From Rhizobium sp. LCM 4573 (GTDB taxonomy: Bacteria; Pseudomonadota; Alphaproteobacteria; Rhizobiales; Rhizobiaceae): a stretch of 7,291 bases of DNA. Position 1 is the first letter of the stretch. Each line of letters starts with the position of its first letter. Location: the NCBI RefSeq assembly GCF_001854865.1, contig NZ_MDDW01000026.1:438453-445743 (forward strand), in the 5' to 3' direction. The position numbers and the translations under genes are program-made. The notes below the pieces were generated by a model that saw only the letters and a program-made list of their open reading frames with translations, was not told the DNA's origin and ran no database searches. Shown one piece after another: positions 5,803 through 7,291 of this stretch.

Positions 5803-6666
5803 TTATTCACCACCCCCGAGCGAATGCACGAATACGGTGAGCTCCTTGACGGCGGTATCACCGAGGCGCTGACGCCAGCCAGGCATGGCGCCGTGCTTGG
5901 GCGCCCTCATCTGATCGATGATTGCCTGTTCGCCCTCGCCCTTCAGCCAGATTGCATCGGCGAGATCCGGCGCGCCGAGTTCGCGATTGCCCTTCGCATC
6001 CGCGCCGTGGCAAGAGGCGCAATTGTCGGCGAAAAGCTGCCTGCCCTGCTCGACGGTGGTGGGATTCGAAGGCGTTCCGGTGAGGCTCACGACATATGCC
6101 GCGGTCGCGCGAAGTTCTTCCGGCTTCAGCATGTCCGTGAAGGACGGCATCTCCGAGAAGCGTGTTTCCTCGTCGCTATTGTACCGGATGCCATGCGCAA
6201 TCGTCTGGTAGATATCCTCGGGCTTGCCGCCCCACAGCCAGTCGTCATCGTTCAGGTTCGGAAAGCCCGCCCCGCCGGCAGCACCCGAACCGTGACATTG
6301 CGCGCAATTCACCTTGAAGGCGGAAGAGCCGGCCGAGACGGCGAACTGCCGCAATTGGGGATCGGCGATAATCTCCTCCAGCGAGCTCGAGGTGATCCGT
6401 TCCCTGTAATCCGCCTGCGCGGCCTGTGCGCCGGCAAGCTCCGCACGCATTTCGGCGCGGCTGGAAAAACCGAGCAGACCCTTGGTCGCATCCGTCAGCA
6501 TCGGGATGGACGGATAGGCGATGGCGTAGCCGATCGCCCAGACGATGGTGGCATAGAAGCAGTAGACCCACCAGCGCGGCATAGGGTTGTTGAGTTCGCG
6601 GATACCGTCCCATTCATGGCCGGTGGTTTCGACCCCGCTGATCTCGTCGACATGCTTGTCCGCCAT
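5803..6666 (-). CDS. fixP: FixP/CcoP, diheme cytochrome c subunit of cbb3 oxidase
   Basis: A 287-residue membrane-anchored diheme cytochrome c of the cbb3 oxidase. It receives electrons from the bc1 complex or soluble cytochromes on the periplasmic side. A cytoplasmic N-terminus with the conserved NNPMPRWW (residues 26-33) leads into one membrane span at about 32-51. Two cytochrome c domains follow: heme motif CAQCH at 121-125 with likely Met ligand M173 (EMPSF), and CASCH at 216-220 with likely Met ligand M261 (AMPGW). Length and domain order are normal for FixP. I chose the ATG at 6666 because AAGGAGG (6680-6674) lies 7 bases upstream. A TTG two codons earlier overlaps the fixQ stop and is too close to that site. 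It is the last gene of fixNOQP and is followed by a strong intrinsic terminator. Confidence 0.97.
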   Translation of the reverse strand: MADKHVDEISGVETTGHEWDGIRELNNPMPRWWVYCFYATIVWAIGYAIAYPSIPMLTDATKGLLGFSSRAEMRAELAGAQAAQADYRERITSSSLEEIIADPQLRQFAVSAGSSAFKVNCAQCHGSGAAGGAGFPNLNDDDWLWGGKPEDIYQTIAHGIRYNSDEETRFSEMPSFTDMLKPEELRATAAYVVSLTGTPSNPTTVEQGRQLFADNCASCHGADAKGNRELGAPDLADAIWLKGEGEQAIIDQMRAPKHGAMPGWRQRLGDTAVKELTVFVHSLGGGE

Positions 6667-6668
6667 GG

Positions 6669-6821
6669 TCAATCCTCCTTGAGCGGGATGGTGGCGGCTT
6701 GTTCGGCGGCCTTTTTGGCGCCCGGCCGTAAAGTGAAAAGAACGACACCGAGGAAGAAGACCGTCATGGCGAGCAGCCCCCAGCTATCGGCGAAGTGGCG
6801 CATGGCCGTGTAGGTTTCCAT
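6669..6821 (-). CDS. fixQ: FixQ/CcoQ, small membrane subunit of cbb3 oxidase
   Basis: A 50-residue protein beginning METYTAMRHFADSW and ending TIPLKED. It has one hydrophobic segment at about residues 14-31 (GLLAMTVFFLGVVLF), followed by a basic Arg/Lys stretch and a short polar tail. This is the size and layout of CcoQ/FixQ, the non-heme single-span subunit that stabilises the cbb3 complex. The start ATG (6821-6819) is preceded by a strong Shine-Dalgarno, AAGGAGGG (6833-6826), which begins just after the fixO stop codon. The stop TGA (6671-6669) is only 2 bases from the fixP ATG. The FixQ family is too short and variable to be conclusive alone, but its position between fixO and fixP makes the call firm. 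Confidence 0.95.
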   Translation of the reverse strand: METYTAMRHFADSWGLLAMTVFFLGVVLFTLRPGAKKAAEQAATIPLKED

Positions 6822-6834
6822 GTGGCCCTCCTTC

Positions 6835-7291
6835 TCAGCGGTAGCCGGTCGTGTCGTCGTAGGTGGAGAAATCCACGAGCGTACCGAGCATCTGGAGATA
6901 GGCGATGAGCGCGTCCATCTCTGTCAGGCGCTTCGGATCCCCGTCGAAATCGCCGAACTTCGCCCTCGGGTAACGTGCTTCGACACCGGATGTATCGGCA
7001 TCCGGATCGGCCTGTGCCTTGAGGTCCGACAGCGCGTTGTCGATCATCTCGTCTGTATAAGGCACGCCGACCGCCCGGTTCGCCTTCAGGTTCATGGCGA
7101 CATTCTTCACCTCGAGCGGCGTTTCCTTGAGGAACGAGTAGCTCGGCATGATCGATTCCGGCACGACCGAGCGCGGATCGCTCATGTGCTGTACATGCCA
7201 TTCGTTGGAGTAGCGGTCGCCGACCCTGGCGAGATCCGGCCCTGTGCGCTTCGAGCCCCATTGGAACGGATGGTCGTACATCGACTCCGCC
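6835..7291 (-). CDS. fixO: FixO/CcoO, monoheme cytochrome c subunit of cbb3 oxidase (3' part)
   Basis: This is the C-terminal part of the membrane-anchored monoheme cytochrome c subunit of the cbb3 oxidase, which passes electrons towards the catalytic subunit FixN. About 151 residues are visible. The reading frame is open through the right edge, so the start, the N-terminal membrane anchor and the CxxCH heme motif lie outside the window. The first visible residues read [20 protein letters not shown], a signature stretch of FixO/CcoO. It is followed by [20 protein letters not shown], whose methionine in the ES(I/V)MP context is the likely axial heme ligand. The visible Met (codon at 7279-7281) is internal and not a start. 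The stop TGA (6837-6835) is 13 bases before the fixQ start, so the two genes are co-transcribed. Identity is secure from the motifs and from fixQ and fixP downstream. Confidence 0.96.
   Translation of the reverse strand, partial: AESMYDHPFQWGSKRTGPDLARVGDRYSNEWHVQHMSDPRSVVPESIMPSYSFLKETPLEVKNVAMNLKANRAVGVPYTDEMIDNALSDLKAQADPDADTSGVEARYPRAKFGDFDGDPKRLTEMDALIAYLQMLGTLVDFSTYDDTTGYR

Noticed and set aside
5641..6813. 390-codon open frame on the plus strand across the fixG promoter, fixP and fixQ
   Set aside because: It overlaps the FixK box, a terminator and two certain genes. Its sequence has no domain features and no good ribosome site.
1..7291. CRISPR arrays, insertion sequences, tRNA or rRNA genes
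   Set aside because: No spaced direct repeats, transposase-like frames, terminal inverted repeats or RNA-gene signatures were seen. Apart from the left 300 bases the window is tightly packed with fix genes.

Overview
The window is a stretch of the fix gene region of a nitrogen-fixing alphaproteobacterium, probably a Sinorhizobium/Ensifer or closely related Rhizobiaceae strain and possibly on a symbiotic plasmid. The reasons are the high GC content with GC-rich third codon positions, the gene order fixOQP-fixGHIS, the protein sequences, and FixK/FNR-type operator sites. Every gene I can support is on the minus strand, so transcription runs from the right edge to the left edge. The genus and the plasmid location are inferences from content and gene order.

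From right to left the layout is as follows. The 3' end of fixO (6835-7291, cut by the window edge), fixQ (6669-6821) and fixP (5803-6666) form the distal part of the fixNOQP operon for the cbb3-type high-affinity cytochrome oxidase. fixP is followed by a strong intrinsic terminator (14-bp perfect stem plus T-tract, 5699-5740). A perfect FixK/FNR box (5641-5654) then opens a second transcription unit, fixG-fixH-fixI-fixS (5578 to 1079). These four genes are chained by three 4-base ATGA stop/start overlaps. They encode the accessory proteins of oxidase assembly: a polyferredoxin-like membrane protein, a small anchored protein, a copper-transporting P1B-ATPase and a short membrane protein.

A 99-base gap after fixS carries a second, one-mismatch FixK/FNR box with a well-placed -10-like hexamer. 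It leads into a Crp/Fnr-family regulator (299-979) that lacks the FNR iron-sulfur cysteine cluster but keeps the FNR-type E-x-x-S-R recognition helix. Downstream of it is a short, protein-like minus-strand frame (7-219) of unknown function. It has a strong ribosome binding site but a GTC where a GTG start would be expected.

Taken together, low oxygen acting through FixK (gene not in this window) would switch on the oxidase, its copper supply and assembly machinery, and a secondary Crp/Fnr regulator that could feed back on the same boxes. Most of this is a well-known system. The less explained parts are the regulator with its imperfect operator and the orphan frame at the left edge.
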